The notes beneath the pieces were generated by a model, which saw only the letters and a list, made by a program, of their open reading frames with translations, did no database searches and was not told where the DNA came from. From positions 248,001 to 312,000 of the forward strand of contig JAFATB010000006.1 of assembly GCA_019244185.1 (NCBI GenBank): a DNA stretch of 64,000 bases, written 5' to 3'. The translations under genes were made by a program, and so were the position numbers. This stretch comes from Acidobacteriota bacterium. GTDB taxonomy: Bacteria; Acidobacteriota; Thermoanaerobaculia; Gp7-AA8. Positions 1 to 8,890 of the stretch are shown one piece after another; position 1 is the stretch's first letter, and the number at the start of each line of letters is the position of its first letter.

Positions 1-428
1 TGTGTCTCGAGCACGTCGCTGACGTTGATGATCGCGAACGACGGGACGGCCTGCTGGAGGAACGCGCCGTCCGCGCCGACGAGGCGGATGTTCTGCAGCT
101 GATAATCCCCCTTCGCATGCAGCGCGGGGATCGCGAACGCGCGGCCGGGCGTCGTCGCGAGCGTGATCGGAGTGGTGATGCCGGGGCCGGTGAGCTCGCC
201 GAGCGCGGAGAGCCCGTTCGCGGGCGGCGCCTCGTCGCCGGTCTTGCCGCCGAAGAGCGTCTGCACGTACGGCGGAACGTCGACGGCGGTGACGACCGGG
301 TTGCGATCGACTTCCAGGCCGAGGCCGAGGATGTCGAGATCGGCTTTGGCGACCTCGCCGGCCGCGAGGGGGACGGCGAGGAGCGCGAGAAGACAAAAGA
401 CTCCAATGCGTGTCTGACGGAGGCGCAT
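1..428 (-). CDS. Secreted protein of unknown function, 3' end beyond window
   Basis: Reading leftwards from an ATG at 428, the frame stays open for 142 codons to the window edge, so only the N-terminal part is visible. The first 24 residues (basic MRLRQTR, then a Leu/Ala/Val-rich core ending LAAG) form a typical Sec signal peptide, so the protein is probably exported. The mature part has no cysteine cluster or catalytic motif that I recognise. It lies 21 bp downstream of another secreted unknown on the same strand, so the two are probably co-transcribed. No function is assigned. Confidence 0.7.
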   Translation of the reverse strand, partial: MRLRQTRIGVFCLLALLAVPLAAGEVAKADLDILGLGLEVDRNPVVTAVDVPPYVQTLFGGKTGDEAPPANGLSALGELTGPGITTPITLATTPGRAFAIPALHAKGDYQLQNIRLVGADGAFLQQAVPSFAIINVSDVLET

Positions 429-449
429 GCAGGTGCTCGGCGCGGGCGG

Positions 450-1307
450 CTAGTGGGATTCGGGTTGAATGCGGGAGGGAAGCTGATCGAGCTCGCGGAG
501 CTCGCGCGCGACGCGGACCGCCGGCGACTCGACTTTCCGCGCGCCCGGCGGAATCAGCTTGAGCTCCTCGGGCGCGAGCTCGCTGCGCACATCCAGCACA
601 CTGTTGCGCATCGTCACGCGGGAACCGGCCGCGTCGATGGTGATGCTCGTTTCGAACGGCAGCGCGTAGTCGTCCTGCGCGGCGATGCCGTTTGCGGATT
701 TCGCGCGATGCGCCGGATCGCCGTTCGTGGCGACGCGCAGAATCGCGTCGTGCTCCTCGCGGCGCGGATTGGGATACGCCGCGCCGATGAGGACCTCGAG
801 CGCCGCGCGCGAGAGACGCGTATTGCGGTCGACGCCGATGTCGAGGGTGAGCTTGTCCGCGCCGTCGCGCGAGAGCTCGAACGAGTCGAGCGAGCGGCCA
901 TTGCGCGTGCCTATTGTGCCGCGCGGCGTCGCCGTCCACGCCGCCGCGGATTTCTGTTGGGTCGCCGCCGGCTGCGCTTTCGCCAATGCATCGAACGGCG
1001 TAATGCTGTAGGTCCCCGCGCCGCGATCGATTTCCGTCAGCTGCTGCCGCGCATAATCCGCAATGACCACGCGCGCGCCGTTGACGGTGACGACTTCATC
1101 GCCCGCACAATACTGCTCGAACGTCGTGACCGTCTTCGCAATGGGATCTTCGACGCGCCGCACAATGTGCAGCGGCCGCGGGAACAATGCCTCCGCCGCC
1201 CGCACACCCGGCACGAACGCAGACACCACCACTGCCGCGCCGGCGACGAGCCGCACGAACAGTCTCCCCCGCCACACCCCCGAAAACACGGGCGTTTTGG
1301 ATTCCAC
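450..1307 (-). CDS. Secreted protein of unknown function
   Basis: This gene encodes 285 residues from a GTG at 1307. I prefer this start because a purine-rich GAGAGAGAGA stretch lies just upstream and because the signal peptide follows at once: basic WRGR near residue 12, then a hydrophobic core ending near VRA. The open frame runs 34 codons further upstream to an ATG at 1409, but that extension looks like non-coding DNA. The mature protein has no motif I know. It is the upstream member of a two-gene unit with the partial secreted protein at the window edge. Confidence 0.7.
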   Translation of the reverse strand: MESKTPVFSGVWRGRLFVRLVAGAAVVVSAFVPGVRAAEALFPRPLHIVRRVEDPIAKTVTTFEQYCAGDEVVTVNGARVVIADYARQQLTEIDRGAGTYSITPFDALAKAQPAATQQKSAAAWTATPRGTIGTRNGRSLDSFELSRDGADKLTLDIGVDRNTRLSRAALEVLIGAAYPNPRREEHDAILRVATNGDPAHRAKSANGIAAQDDYALPFETSITIDAAGSRVTMRNSVLDVRSELAPEELKLIPPGARKVESPAVRVARELRELDQLPSRIQPESH

Positions 1308-1555
1308 GGATTGTCTCTCTCTCTTGGTTGGACCCTTGTGAGCCGCGCAGGATAGACGATTCCCCGGAAGTCCGCAACGGCTTTTTTCGGTAAATGCAAC
1401 GATTGCCATTGTGCAAAACGCGACGCGTCCACAGTCAAACAGCAGCCGAAATCAGGCTTCTATCGCGTAAGACGCGTGACGACGATGCGGCGGCCGCGAC
1501 TCCAATCGTGACGCACCTCCTTGACCGCATCCCCGCGCGCTGCTAAAGAACAGCC

Positions 1556-2434
1556 ATGCGACAACTCGGTCTCGTTCTCCTCGCGCTCGCGATGGCTCTG
1601 CCTCTCTCCGCCACGGAGCCCAATCCTTCCACCGCGCAGCGCGCGGAGCTCGAGAAGCTGCTCGCGGCCATGGACATGGACAAGTCGATGCACGACACGA
1701 TCGACGCGATGTACAAGAGCATCGAGCAGCAGTACGCGCAATCGGCCGAGGCGAACGGGAACGATCCGGAGGACGTGGCGGAGGCGAAGGAACTGTTCGC
1801 GGCGTTCCGCGAGCGCGCGGCGAAGATCGACTTCGGCGGCGACCTGCACGAGGCGGTGGTCCGCCTCTATGCGAAGTATTTCAATGAGAAGGAAATCGCG
1901 GACCTCACCGCGTTCTATCAGTCGCCCACCGGCCACAAGGCGGTGACGCTCATGCCGCAGCTGATGACGGACGCCATGCAGATGGGCGGACAGCATCTCT
2001 CCGCGAAGATCCAGCAGGCCATGCAGGAAGCGCAGGACGTCGTGGAGAAGAAGCGGCCGTGGCGCCGCACGACGAGCGACATGCGCGGCGTGGCCGCCGC
2101 GCTCGAAGCGTGGGCCACCGATCACGACGAGACCTATCCGACGGGCGACTACGCGTCGCTCGAGGCGGAGCTCACGCCGACGTACATCCGCGCGCTGCCG
2201 AAGAAGGACATGTGGGACCACGAGTACGCGTACGTGGTGTCGGATGATCACCAGCATTACCGCATCGTGAGCGCGGGCGCGGACTCGATCTTCGAATGGG
2301 ACAGCCGCCGCATCCCGCAGGAGAGCAGCAGCGCGCGCGCCGCGACCGTCTACCGCGACCGGCTCGAAGACGATCTCATCTACGGCGACGGCGAGTTCGT
2401 CCAGCTGCCCGTGCAGGCCAAACCGAAACAGTAG
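1556..2434 (+). CDS. DUF2059 protein with C-terminal GspG-like pseudopilin domain
   Basis: This gene encodes 292 residues. A signal peptide covers about residues 1-20. Residues about 25-165 resemble DUF2059: an alpha-helical region with repeated acidic segments and the characteristic ADLTAFYQSPTG stretch, in which the protein grows by helical pairs. After about residue 170 the sequence changes to a pattern like the globular part of type II secretion pseudopilins (GspG/T2SSG): AALEAWATDHDETYP, an aligned proline-rich turn, then YRIVSAGADSIF. No N-terminal pilin methylation motif is present, so it should be a soluble periplasmic protein rather than a pilus subunit. The fusion is a reading of the sequence; the role is unknown. 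The gene is monocistronic. Confidence 0.72.
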   Translation: MRQLGLVLLALAMALPLSATEPNPSTAQRAELEKLLAAMDMDKSMHDTIDAMYKSIEQQYAQSAEANGNDPEDVAEAKELFAAFRERAAKIDFGGDLHEAVVRLYAKYFNEKEIADLTAFYQSPTGHKAVTLMPQLMTDAMQMGGQHLSAKIQQAMQEAQDVVEKKRPWRRTTSDMRGVAAALEAWATDHDETYPTGDYASLEAELTPTYIRALPKKDMWDHEYAYVVSDDHQHYRIVSAGADSIFEWDSRRIPQESSSARAATVYRDRLEDDLIYGDGEFVQLPVQAKPKQ

Positions 2435-2543
2435 CGACGCGCGCCCGTAGAACTGCACAATTGCGACACGCCGGCCCAACCAACGGCCGCGGCGAACGTC
2501 TGTAGAGTCGAACCCCCGATTCCAATCAAGTCAGGAGTGCAGG

Positions 2544-4097
2544 ATGCGTAAGTTCGTTGTGGCGCTGATGCTGCTCGCGAGCCCCTTGCTCGCGCAGGAT
2601 GCGAAACCCGCCGACAAGCCGGCGGATAACAAAGCGGCGGCGGAGAAGCCGCCGATGAAGTTCGTCAAGCAGCACCGGATCCGCATGGGCGGAGAAGACG
2701 TCGCGTATACGACGACGGCCGAGGAGATCTTCCTGAAGGATGCGGCCGGAAAGAACACGGCCAGCTTCTTCACCTTCGCCTACACCAAAGACGGCGCGCG
2801 CGCGGAAGACCGCCCGCTGACGTTCGTCTTCAACGGCGGCCCTGGCTCGGCGTCGGTGTGGCTGCACTTCGGCCTCGTGGGACCGAAGGTCATCGACATC
2901 CCGAGCGACGCCTCCGATCCCGGCGCGCCGCCGTACAAACTGCGCGACAACACGTCGTCGATCTTCCGCGCCACCGACCTCGTCTTCATCGATCCGATCG
3001 GCACCGGCTACAGCCACGCCCTCGGCGACAAGAAAGACGAGGACTTCTGGGGCTACGACGAGGACGCCGACTCCGTCGCCGACTTCATCCGCGCCTTCAT
3101 CACGCAGCACAATCGCTGGAACTCCCCCAAGTACATCCTCGGCGAGAGCTACGGCGGCATTCGCTCGTCGATGCTCGTCCCGCGTCTGCAGAACGACTAC
3201 AACATCGGCCTCAACGGCGTCGTCCTGATCTCGCCCGCGCTGAACATGGGCACGCTGCCGTTCGTCACCGCCGGCAACGACCTCACCTTCGCGACGCATC
3301 TCCCCGCGCTCACCGCCACCGCGTACTACCACCACAAGCTCCCCGACCAGTCGAAGGACCTCGACACGCTGCTGCGCGAGGTGGAGAAGTTCGCCGGCTC
3401 CGAGTACCTCACCGCGCTCTTCCAGGGCGACGAGCTCCCGCGCGCCGACAAGGAGCGCATCGCCGAGCAGCTGCATCGCTACACCGGCCTCTCGACGCAG
3501 TACATCCTGCGCAGCAACCTGCGCATCAACGCGATCCGCTTTACGAAGGAGCTGCTGCGCGACGAAGGCAAATCGCTCGGCCTCCTCGACGGCCGCTACG
3601 TGCAGGACGAGCTCGACGGCGTGGCCGAGTATCCGGACGGCGATCCGTTCGGCGCGAAGACCGGCCCGATCTACATCTCGCTCTTCCAGCCGTATCTGCA
3701 CGACGAGCTCGGGGTCGAGACGGATCGCCGCTACTTCCCGCAGAACGGCGAGGCGAACGGCAAGTGGAAGCGCCCCGCGAATCGCCGCGGCGCGTTCGCC
3801 GGCTTCGTCGACGTCACGGGCATGCTCGCGCAGGGCACGAAGGACAACGAGGCGCTGCGCGTCTTCGCCGCCGCCGGCTACAACGATCTGACGACGTCGT
3901 ACTTTGCGACGCGCTACATGCTCGAGCACAGCGGCATCGATCCGAACCGCCTGACAATCAAGGACTACAAGGGCGGGCACATGATGTATCTCTACCGCCC
4001 CTCGGCCGACGCGCTCTCGGACGACATCGTGGCGTTCATCCGCGCCGGCGCGAACCGCCCCGCGACGACGACCACCACGGCAACGACGACTCGCTAA
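2544..4097 (+). CDS. Secreted serine carboxypeptidase, peptidase family S10
   Basis: The product is 517 residues, about the usual length for S10 enzymes, which remove C-terminal residues from peptides. A signal peptide covers residues 1-18, followed by a Lys/Ala/Asp-rich linker. The oxyanion-hole motif NGGPGS lies at 97-102, the nucleophile motif GESYGG at 200-205 (Ser202), and the catalytic histidine in KGGHMM at His479; the aspartate should lie between them. The C-terminus is a Thr-rich tail. The enzyme probably works in the periplasm or outside the cell in peptide scavenging. The ATG is preceded by a good AGGAG ribosome site (2533-2537). The 3' end overlaps the convergent PepSY gene by four bases. 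Confidence 0.93.
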   Translation: MRKFVVALMLLASPLLAQDAKPADKPADNKAAAEKPPMKFVKQHRIRMGGEDVAYTTTAEEIFLKDAAGKNTASFFTFAYTKDGARAEDRPLTFVFNGGPGSASVWLHFGLVGPKVIDIPSDASDPGAPPYKLRDNTSSIFRATDLVFIDPIGTGYSHALGDKKDEDFWGYDEDADSVADFIRAFITQHNRWNSPKYILGESYGGIRSSMLVPRLQNDYNIGLNGVVLISPALNMGTLPFVTAGNDLTFATHLPALTATAYYHHKLPDQSKDLDTLLREVEKFAGSEYLTALFQGDELPRADKERIAEQLHRYTGLSTQYILRSNLRINAIRFTKELLRDEGKSLGLLDGRYVQDELDGVAEYPDGDPFGAKTGPIYISLFQPYLHDELGVETDRRYFPQNGEANGKWKRPANRRGAFAGFVDVTGMLAQGTKDNEALRVFAAAGYNDLTTSYFATRYMLEHSGIDPNRLTIKDYKGGHMMYLYRPSADALSDDIVAFIRAGANRPATTTTTATTTR

Positions 4098-5215
4098 CTC
4101 ACCGCGTTCCGCCGGCTCGTGCGCAACCACTGCGCGAGCCGGCGGAGCGCGAGCGCGAGTCCCGTCCAGACGAGCACCACCGCGCCGGCCGTTGCGATCG
4201 CCGCGATCGCGCGGCCGGCCATCCCGCCCGCCTCGCCTGTATGGCTGAAGCGGATCCACGTGCGCATACGGCGTCCCGCGTTCTGCGACGCGAACGGCTG
4301 CCACTTCACGACGCGTCCCGTGCGGCGGTCGAGCGTGAGCTGCGCGCGCAGGTCGGGACGTCCGCCGTCGCCGCGATCGATCGTGTAGACGATGGTGTCC
4401 GCGTTCGGCGCGGGCACGCGCGCGCTGATGCGCTTCCAGTCGCGCACCTGCTGCTCCGCGGCCGGCAGCAGACGCGCGACGTCGTGCAGCACGCCGTCAG
4501 TCTTCGCTGCGCGCGCTTCCAGCGGACGCGGCTCGCGCGGGGGCACGGGACTACCGGTCATGCGATAGACGAGCGCGTTCGCCCATGGATACGACATCAC
4601 GACGCCCGTCGCGACGATGACCAGCAGCGGCACGAACGACCAGATGCCGATCGCGTTGTGCCAGTTGAAATCGCGTGCGCGCGCCGAGAGACCGCGGCGG
4701 AACCAGACGATCGCACGCACGCCCGGCCACGACCAGCGTCGCGGCCACCAGAGAAACGGTCCGGTGCAGACGAGCACGAGGAACGCGAGATTGCACGCGC
4801 CGGTAACGACGCGGCCGCGGTCGCGCGACGCGTCCGACGCGCCCAGCCACCGGTGCAAGCTCTCGACGACGCGGAAGAAGCGCCGCACGCCGCGCGAGCC
4901 TTCGCGCGTCGCACCGCTGGAACGATCGACGAAGACGACGCGTTCGCGGCCCACGCCGATTTCGAGCGGCAGCGACGGATCGCGCGCGATCGTCAGCATC
5001 GTTGGTGTGCCATGCAATGCGCGCTCGCTGTTCGCAAGCAACGCGTCAATCGGCAACGGCGGCGTCGCATGTGCGGCCGCGCGTGGCGTCCGATCGAACG
5101 CCGCCACGACCTCGCGCTCGAACGCCAGCAACACGCCGGTCACCGACATGATGAGAATCACGATGCCGCACACCACGCCCGCGGCGAGGTGCAGCCAGAA
5201 GAGCGCCCGCCGCAC
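4094..5215 (-). CDS. PepSY-associated transmembrane protein of iron-uptake operon
   Basis: This 373-residue inner-membrane protein has the PepSY_TM layout: an N-terminal helix (WLHLAAGVVCGIVILIMSVTG), a periplasmic PepSY segment, a pair of helices near residues 140-160 and 190-215, a second periplasmic domain, and a last helix (IATAGAVVLVWTGLALAL). Proteins of this type often accompany TonB-dependent siderophore receptors and may act in periplasmic or inner-membrane iron handling, possibly reduction. It starts at a GTG immediately after the piuC stop codon, so it is the last gene of the receptor-piuC-PepSY operon. Whether it reduces ferric siderophore is inference. Confidence 0.85.
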   Translation of the reverse strand: MRRALFWLHLAAGVVCGIVILIMSVTGVLLAFEREVVAAFDRTPRAAAHATPPLPIDALLANSERALHGTPTMLTIARDPSLPLEIGVGRERVVFVDRSSGATREGSRGVRRFFRVVESLHRWLGASDASRDRGRVVTGACNLAFLVLVCTGPFLWWPRRWSWPGVRAIVWFRRGLSARARDFNWHNAIGIWSFVPLLVIVATGVVMSYPWANALVYRMTGSPVPPREPRPLEARAAKTDGVLHDVARLLPAAEQQVRDWKRISARVPAPNADTIVYTIDRGDGGRPDLRAQLTLDRRTGRVVKWQPFASQNAGRRMRTWIRFSHTGEAGGMAGRAIAAIATAGAVVLVWTGLALALRRLAQWLRTSRRNAVS

Positions 5216-5896
5216 TTACGCGTCCGCCCAGCGGCGCAGGAGATTGTGGTAGACGCCCGTCAGTTGCACCGCCAGCGGCTTGTCCGGCAGCTCGCGGTTC
5301 ACGCCCTGAATTGCGAGATCGAGATCGAACAGCAACGTGCGCTCGCCGTCGTCGCGGACCATGCTCTGGATCCAGAAGAACGACGCCAGTCGCGCGCCGC
5401 GCGTCACCGGCTTCACGTGATGCAGGCTCGACGCGGGATACAGAATCAGATGTCCCGCCGGCAGCTTGACCTCGTGCAGTCCGTACGTGTCCTCGACCAC
5501 CAGCTCGCCGCCGTCGTACTCCTCGGGTGCCGCGAGAAACAGCGTCGCCGACAGATCCGTCCGCACGCGATGCGGCGTGCCCGGCACCTGCCGGATCGCG
5601 TTGTCGACATGCGTGCCGAACGACTGCCCACCCTCGTAGCGATTGAACAGCGGCGGGAAGACTTTCAGCGGCAATGCAGCCGAGACGAACAGCGCGCTGC
5701 GCTCGAGCGCGGACACGATCATCGCGCCGAGCTGCCGCGCCGCCGGATCGTCCTCGGCGAGCTGCTGGTTGTCTTTCGCGCGCGCCGACTGATGTCCCGC
5801 GGTCACGCGGCCGTCGACCCAGCGAGCGCCGGCGAGCAGCCGCCGCGCGGTCGTCAGTTCATCCTGCGAGAGCACGTCCGCGATGGCGAGAAGCAC
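5216..5896 (-). CDS. piuC: PKHD-type Fe(II)/2-oxoglutarate hydroxylase PiuC (YbiX family)
   Basis: This 226-residue protein matches the PiuC/YbiX family along its whole length, including the conserved [13 protein letters not shown] near the N-terminus. The iron ligands are visible: His96 and Asp98 in THVDNA and His159 in SLHHV. Arg169 (RGAR) would bind 2-oxoglutarate. The GTG start at 5896 follows the receptor stop by three bases with AGGA upstream. Family members sit next to catecholate-type TonB receptors in Pseudomonas and Escherichia; the physiological substrate is not established, and a role in modifying or releasing siderophore is inference. Confidence 0.93.
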   Translation of the reverse strand: MLLAIADVLSQDELTTARRLLAGARWVDGRVTAGHQSARAKDNQQLAEDDPAARQLGAMIVSALERSALFVSAALPLKVFPPLFNRYEGGQSFGTHVDNAIRQVPGTPHRVRTDLSATLFLAAPEEYDGGELVVEDTYGLHEVKLPAGHLILYPASSLHHVKPVTRGARLASFFWIQSMVRDDGERTLLFDLDLAIQGVNRELPDKPLAVQLTGVYHNLLRRWADA

Positions 5897-5899
5897 GGG

Positions 5900-8359
5900 T
5901 CAGTTCCTGTTCGCGCCGCCTAGTTGGATATCAAAGGAAAGCGACGCGGAGCGCCCCGGCCCCGGCACGATGTGGCCGGGATGCAGCTGATCGAAGTAGT
6001 ACGCGTCGGTGAGGTTGTAGAGGTTGAGCCGCAGCCGGACGCGATCGCCGAGGGGATGGCTGATCATCGCGTTGAAGACCCAGTACGCGGGCGCTTCCTT
6101 GAGCTGATGCGTGATCGGATCGAGCGGCGCGGTCGTGCTCGCGGTGCGGCTGCCGACGTACTGTCCGCCCGCGCCGATCTCGAACCGCGACGCGACGCGC
6201 AGCGTGCTCCAGAAGTTGAACGTGTCGTCCGGCACGTTCGCGAGTCGCGCGCCGACCGCCGCGGGGAAGCCGACCGATTTCACCAGCTCGCTGTTCATGT
6301 GCGAGTAGCCGGCGAGCAGCTGCCAGCGCTCGGTGACGTGCCCGCTCGCCTCGACTTCGATGCCGTCGACGCGCTGGCGTCCCGAGAGGATCTGCTGCAG
6401 CGGATTCGCGGGATCGGTCTCGCGCGCGTTGCGCTTCTCCGTGCGGAACAATGCGCCGCGCAGCGAGAGTCGCCCGTTGCGTAGATCCCACTTCGTCCCG
6501 AGCTCGGTGTTGCGGTTCTCTTCCGGCGCGGTGTCGGCCGTGCTCGCGCTCAATGACAGCGCTTCCGCCGACGGATTGAACGAGGTCGAGTAGTTCGCGT
6601 AGATGCTGCCCGTCGCTGCCGGTTTGTAGACGACGCCGCCGCGCCAGCTCGGCATCGCGTCGACGCGGTGAAACGTCGTCGGCGCGCCGGCGAGATTGTC
6701 GACGTCCGCATCGAAGCGATCCCAGCGCGCGCCCGCGGTGAGATCCCAATGCGGCCCCGCGTGCAGCGTGTCGAGCACATACGCGCCGACGGTCGTCGCC
6801 GTCGTGCGGATCTTCGTCGAGACCGCGGCGGTGCCGGCGAACGGCTGGTTCGGATCGGGATCGAGCAGACTCGTGACCGGCACGCCGCTGAACGCAAGCC
6901 GCGTGGGATCGGACGTCTCGCGTCCCGCCTCGACACCCGCGACGACGCTGTGCAGCACGCGGCCGGTGTTGAAGTTCGCGGTGAGGTCGCTCTGCAGCTG
7001 GCCGAACGTCTCGTCGCTTTCGACCGCGATCTGGTTGCGCGTCACCGTCACGCGATCGAGCGGCGTCGAAGGCGTCACGCTCGTCGCCAGCTTCGCCTCG
7101 GTGATCTGCACGTCGCGGCCATACGACGCGTAGCGCAGCTGCGTGCGCAGACTGGTCGACGCGCTGAGGTCGCGCTCGAGCTTCGCGGTGCCGATGTCGG
7201 CCGTCGTGCGGAGGAAATTCGCGTCGGGGAAACCGTAGTAGTTCGTGCGGTCGACCGGCGCGGGCGTGTCGAAGTACCACGGCACGCCGTAGTCGGGCGT
7301 GTCGTTCGCGGCCTGGTGGAGGTAGTTGATCGTGAGCCGCGATTCGCCGAGGAGCGTCGTGAGCGACGGCGCGATTCCGAAGCGGCGGTTCTCCGCCTCG
7401 GCGCGCCCGGCGACGCGAGAGTCGTGCGCCATGAGGTTGAGGCGGAACGCGGTGGCGTCGCCGAACGGCTCGTTGAGATCGGCGGTGATGCGGCGCGTGG
7501 CGTCGGTGCCGACGGTGACGTCGGTGTCGAGGAACAAGTCGAAGCGCGCGCTCTTCGTGGCCTGATTCACGACGCCGCCGGTCGAGCCGCGGCCGAACGT
7601 CACGGACGACGGTCCCTTGAGCACTTCGAGCTCTTCGAGTGCGAATGGATCGCGGTAGTAGCTGCCGAAGTCGCGCATGCCGTCCACGAAGAGATCGTTG
7701 CGCGCGGAGAAGCCGCGGATGGTGAGGTTGTCGCCCTGCGCGCCACCTTCGCCCGCGGCGATGCTGATGCCGGCGACGTTGCGCAGCGCGTCGCGCAGCG
7801 TGGTCGTCCCCTGCTGCTCCGTGACTTCGTGCGGCACGACGCTGATCGACTGCGGGATCTCGCGCAGCGGCGCGTTGTAGCGCGGGAGCGTGGTCGCGAG
7901 CGTCGACGGCGCGTGGGCGGTGACGTCGATCTCTTCGTCGCCGCCGATGAAGATCGTGGCGGCGGTGGGCGACGCGAAGCGGTACGCGAGCGCGGTGCCC
8001 GCGAGGAGCTCGCGCAACGCCTGTTCGTTCGTGAAGAAGCCCGACGCGCCCGGCGACTGAAAGTTCGCGAGCGTTCCGTCCGGCAGCTGCGACACGGTCA
8101 CGCGCACGCCGGTGACGTTGCGAAACGACTCGAGCGCCGCCGGCAGCGGACCGGCCGGAATGTGGAACCGCCGCACCGTCAGCTGCGACTCCGTCTGCGC
8201 CGACCCGCCGCGCGCCGGCGTCTTCGGCGTCACCGCCGCTGACTCCGCGCCGAACGCGCTGTAGGCCGCGAGCGTGCCGACCGCGGTCCAGTACGCCGCG
8301 CGCCGCGACGCGCGTTTGCGAAGACGAGCCGCCGCGCGGCGAAACGAACGGAGTCTCAC
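5900..8359 (-). CDS. TonB-dependent siderophore receptor with N-terminal STN signalling domain
   Basis: This 819-residue outer-membrane receptor starts at a GTG (8359) with GGAG eight bases upstream. A long basic leader and signal peptide (about 1-40) are followed by an STN domain (about 60-125; FHIPAGPLPAALESF is typical), the plug (about 165-275; includes LRDALRNVAGI and ELEVLKGPSSV), and a 22-strand-type barrel ending in a C-terminal aromatic-rich strand. The STN domain is the part of transducing receptors that contacts a FecR-type anti-sigma protein in the periplasm. No FecR/FecI pair is nearby, so any partner must be elsewhere. With piuC and the PepSY gene it forms an iron operon behind a Fur-like palindrome. 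Confidence 0.93.
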   Translation of the reverse strand: MRLRSFRRAAARLRKRASRRAAYWTAVGTLAAYSAFGAESAAVTPKTPARGGSAQTESQLTVRRFHIPAGPLPAALESFRNVTGVRVTVSQLPDGTLANFQSPGASGFFTNEQALRELLAGTALAYRFASPTAATIFIGGDEEIDVTAHAPSTLATTLPRYNAPLREIPQSISVVPHEVTEQQGTTTLRDALRNVAGISIAAGEGGAQGDNLTIRGFSARNDLFVDGMRDFGSYYRDPFALEELEVLKGPSSVTFGRGSTGGVVNQATKSARFDLFLDTDVTVGTDATRRITADLNEPFGDATAFRLNLMAHDSRVAGRAEAENRRFGIAPSLTTLLGESRLTINYLHQAANDTPDYGVPWYFDTPAPVDRTNYYGFPDANFLRTTADIGTAKLERDLSASTSLRTQLRYASYGRDVQITEAKLATSVTPSTPLDRVTVTRNQIAVESDETFGQLQSDLTANFNTGRVLHSVVAGVEAGRETSDPTRLAFSGVPVTSLLDPDPNQPFAGTAAVSTKIRTTATTVGAYVLDTLHAGPHWDLTAGARWDRFDADVDNLAGAPTTFHRVDAMPSWRGGVVYKPAATGSIYANYSTSFNPSAEALSLSASTADTAPEENRNTELGTKWDLRNGRLSLRGALFRTEKRNARETDPANPLQQILSGRQRVDGIEVEASGHVTERWQLLAGYSHMNSELVKSVGFPAAVGARLANVPDDTFNFWSTLRVASRFEIGAGGQYVGSRTASTTAPLDPITHQLKEAPAYWVFNAMISHPLGDRVRLRLNLYNLTDAYYFDQLHPGHIVPGPGRSASLSFDIQLGGANRN

Positions 8360-8403
8360 GCGATGTCTCCGCGCGAATCCGCGCCGCTCATGCCGCTGAT
8401 GAG

Positions 8404-8420
8404 TTGAGACTGAGTCTCAA
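8404..8420 (-). promoter_or_regulatory. Fur-box-like perfect palindrome upstream of iron operon
   Basis: TTGAGACTCAGTCTCAA (minus strand) is a perfect palindrome with 8-bp arms around one central base. It contains the 7-1-7 geometry of Fur boxes and the TGAGA...TCTCA core seen at Fur sites of several Gram-negative groups. It ends 45 bp upstream of the receptor GTG, a suitable position for an operator. The downstream genes are iron-uptake genes, which supports Fur regulation; binding itself is inference. Confidence 0.75.
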
Positions 8421-8507
8421 TATCGAACATGGCCGCAGATTCTGCCGATGGGAGGAGAGGAAGTCAAGGGAGGGCGCGCCGGCCGCTACGGGCGGCGCGG
8501 GCAGAGA

Positions 8508-8882
8508 CTACGTCTGACGGCGCGGCTGCGATGCGGCCGCGACAACGCTGCTCGTGATCGCCCCGATGCCGATCATGACGAGCACGGGCCAAACGTTCGC
8601 CCAGAGCGGAAGCTGCAGGTCATGGGGGTTCACGACTACGCTCAGATAGACGTACGTCATCAGCGACGCCAGCATGAACGACCCGAAGGTCGCATTGAAG
8701 CGCTGTCCGAACGAGAACGCGCGCGTGGCGCGGAAGTACCCGAGGAGCGCGACGAGCATTGCCGCGTACGGGACGAAAATCATCGGCCCGCGCGTGGTGA
8801 GACGCGTCGTTTCGATGATGAGCGCACCGCCAATGAAGCCGATCACGATCGCAACCCAAGCCAAACGCGCCGTTCGTCCCAT
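8508..8882 (-). CDS. Small four-helix membrane protein beside bacteriocin-like gene
   Basis: I take the ATG at 8882 (MGRTARLAW, 124 residues) rather than the longer frame to 9026, because AATAGGAGAGG precedes it and the longer version would run backwards through the neighbouring cysteine-rich gene. Four hydrophobic segments are visible (about residues 8-28, 37-53, 67-87, 95-115) with short loops and a basic C-terminus. I recognise no family. It lies eight bases after the stop of the fulvocin-like precursor and is surely co-transcribed with it. An immunity or export-helper role is suggested only by position and topology. Confidence 0.65.
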   Translation of the reverse strand: MGRTARLAWVAIVIGFIGGALIIETTRLTTRGPMIFVPYAAMLVALLGYFRATRAFSFGQRFNATFGSFMLASLMTYVYLSVVVNPHDLQLPLWANVWPVLVMIGIGAITSSVVAAASQPRRQT

Positions 8883-8890
8883 CGCCTCTC

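Noticed and set aside
2858..5923. 1021-codon plus-strand open frame
   Set aside because: It crosses real genes in another frame or strand and its protein is almost pure Arg/Ala/Pro/Gly. It arises from the codon bias of the high-GC genes beneath it.
8478..8500. GC-rich hairpin after the small membrane protein
   Set aside because: The stem has a mismatch and no T-run follows, so evidence for a terminator is too weak.
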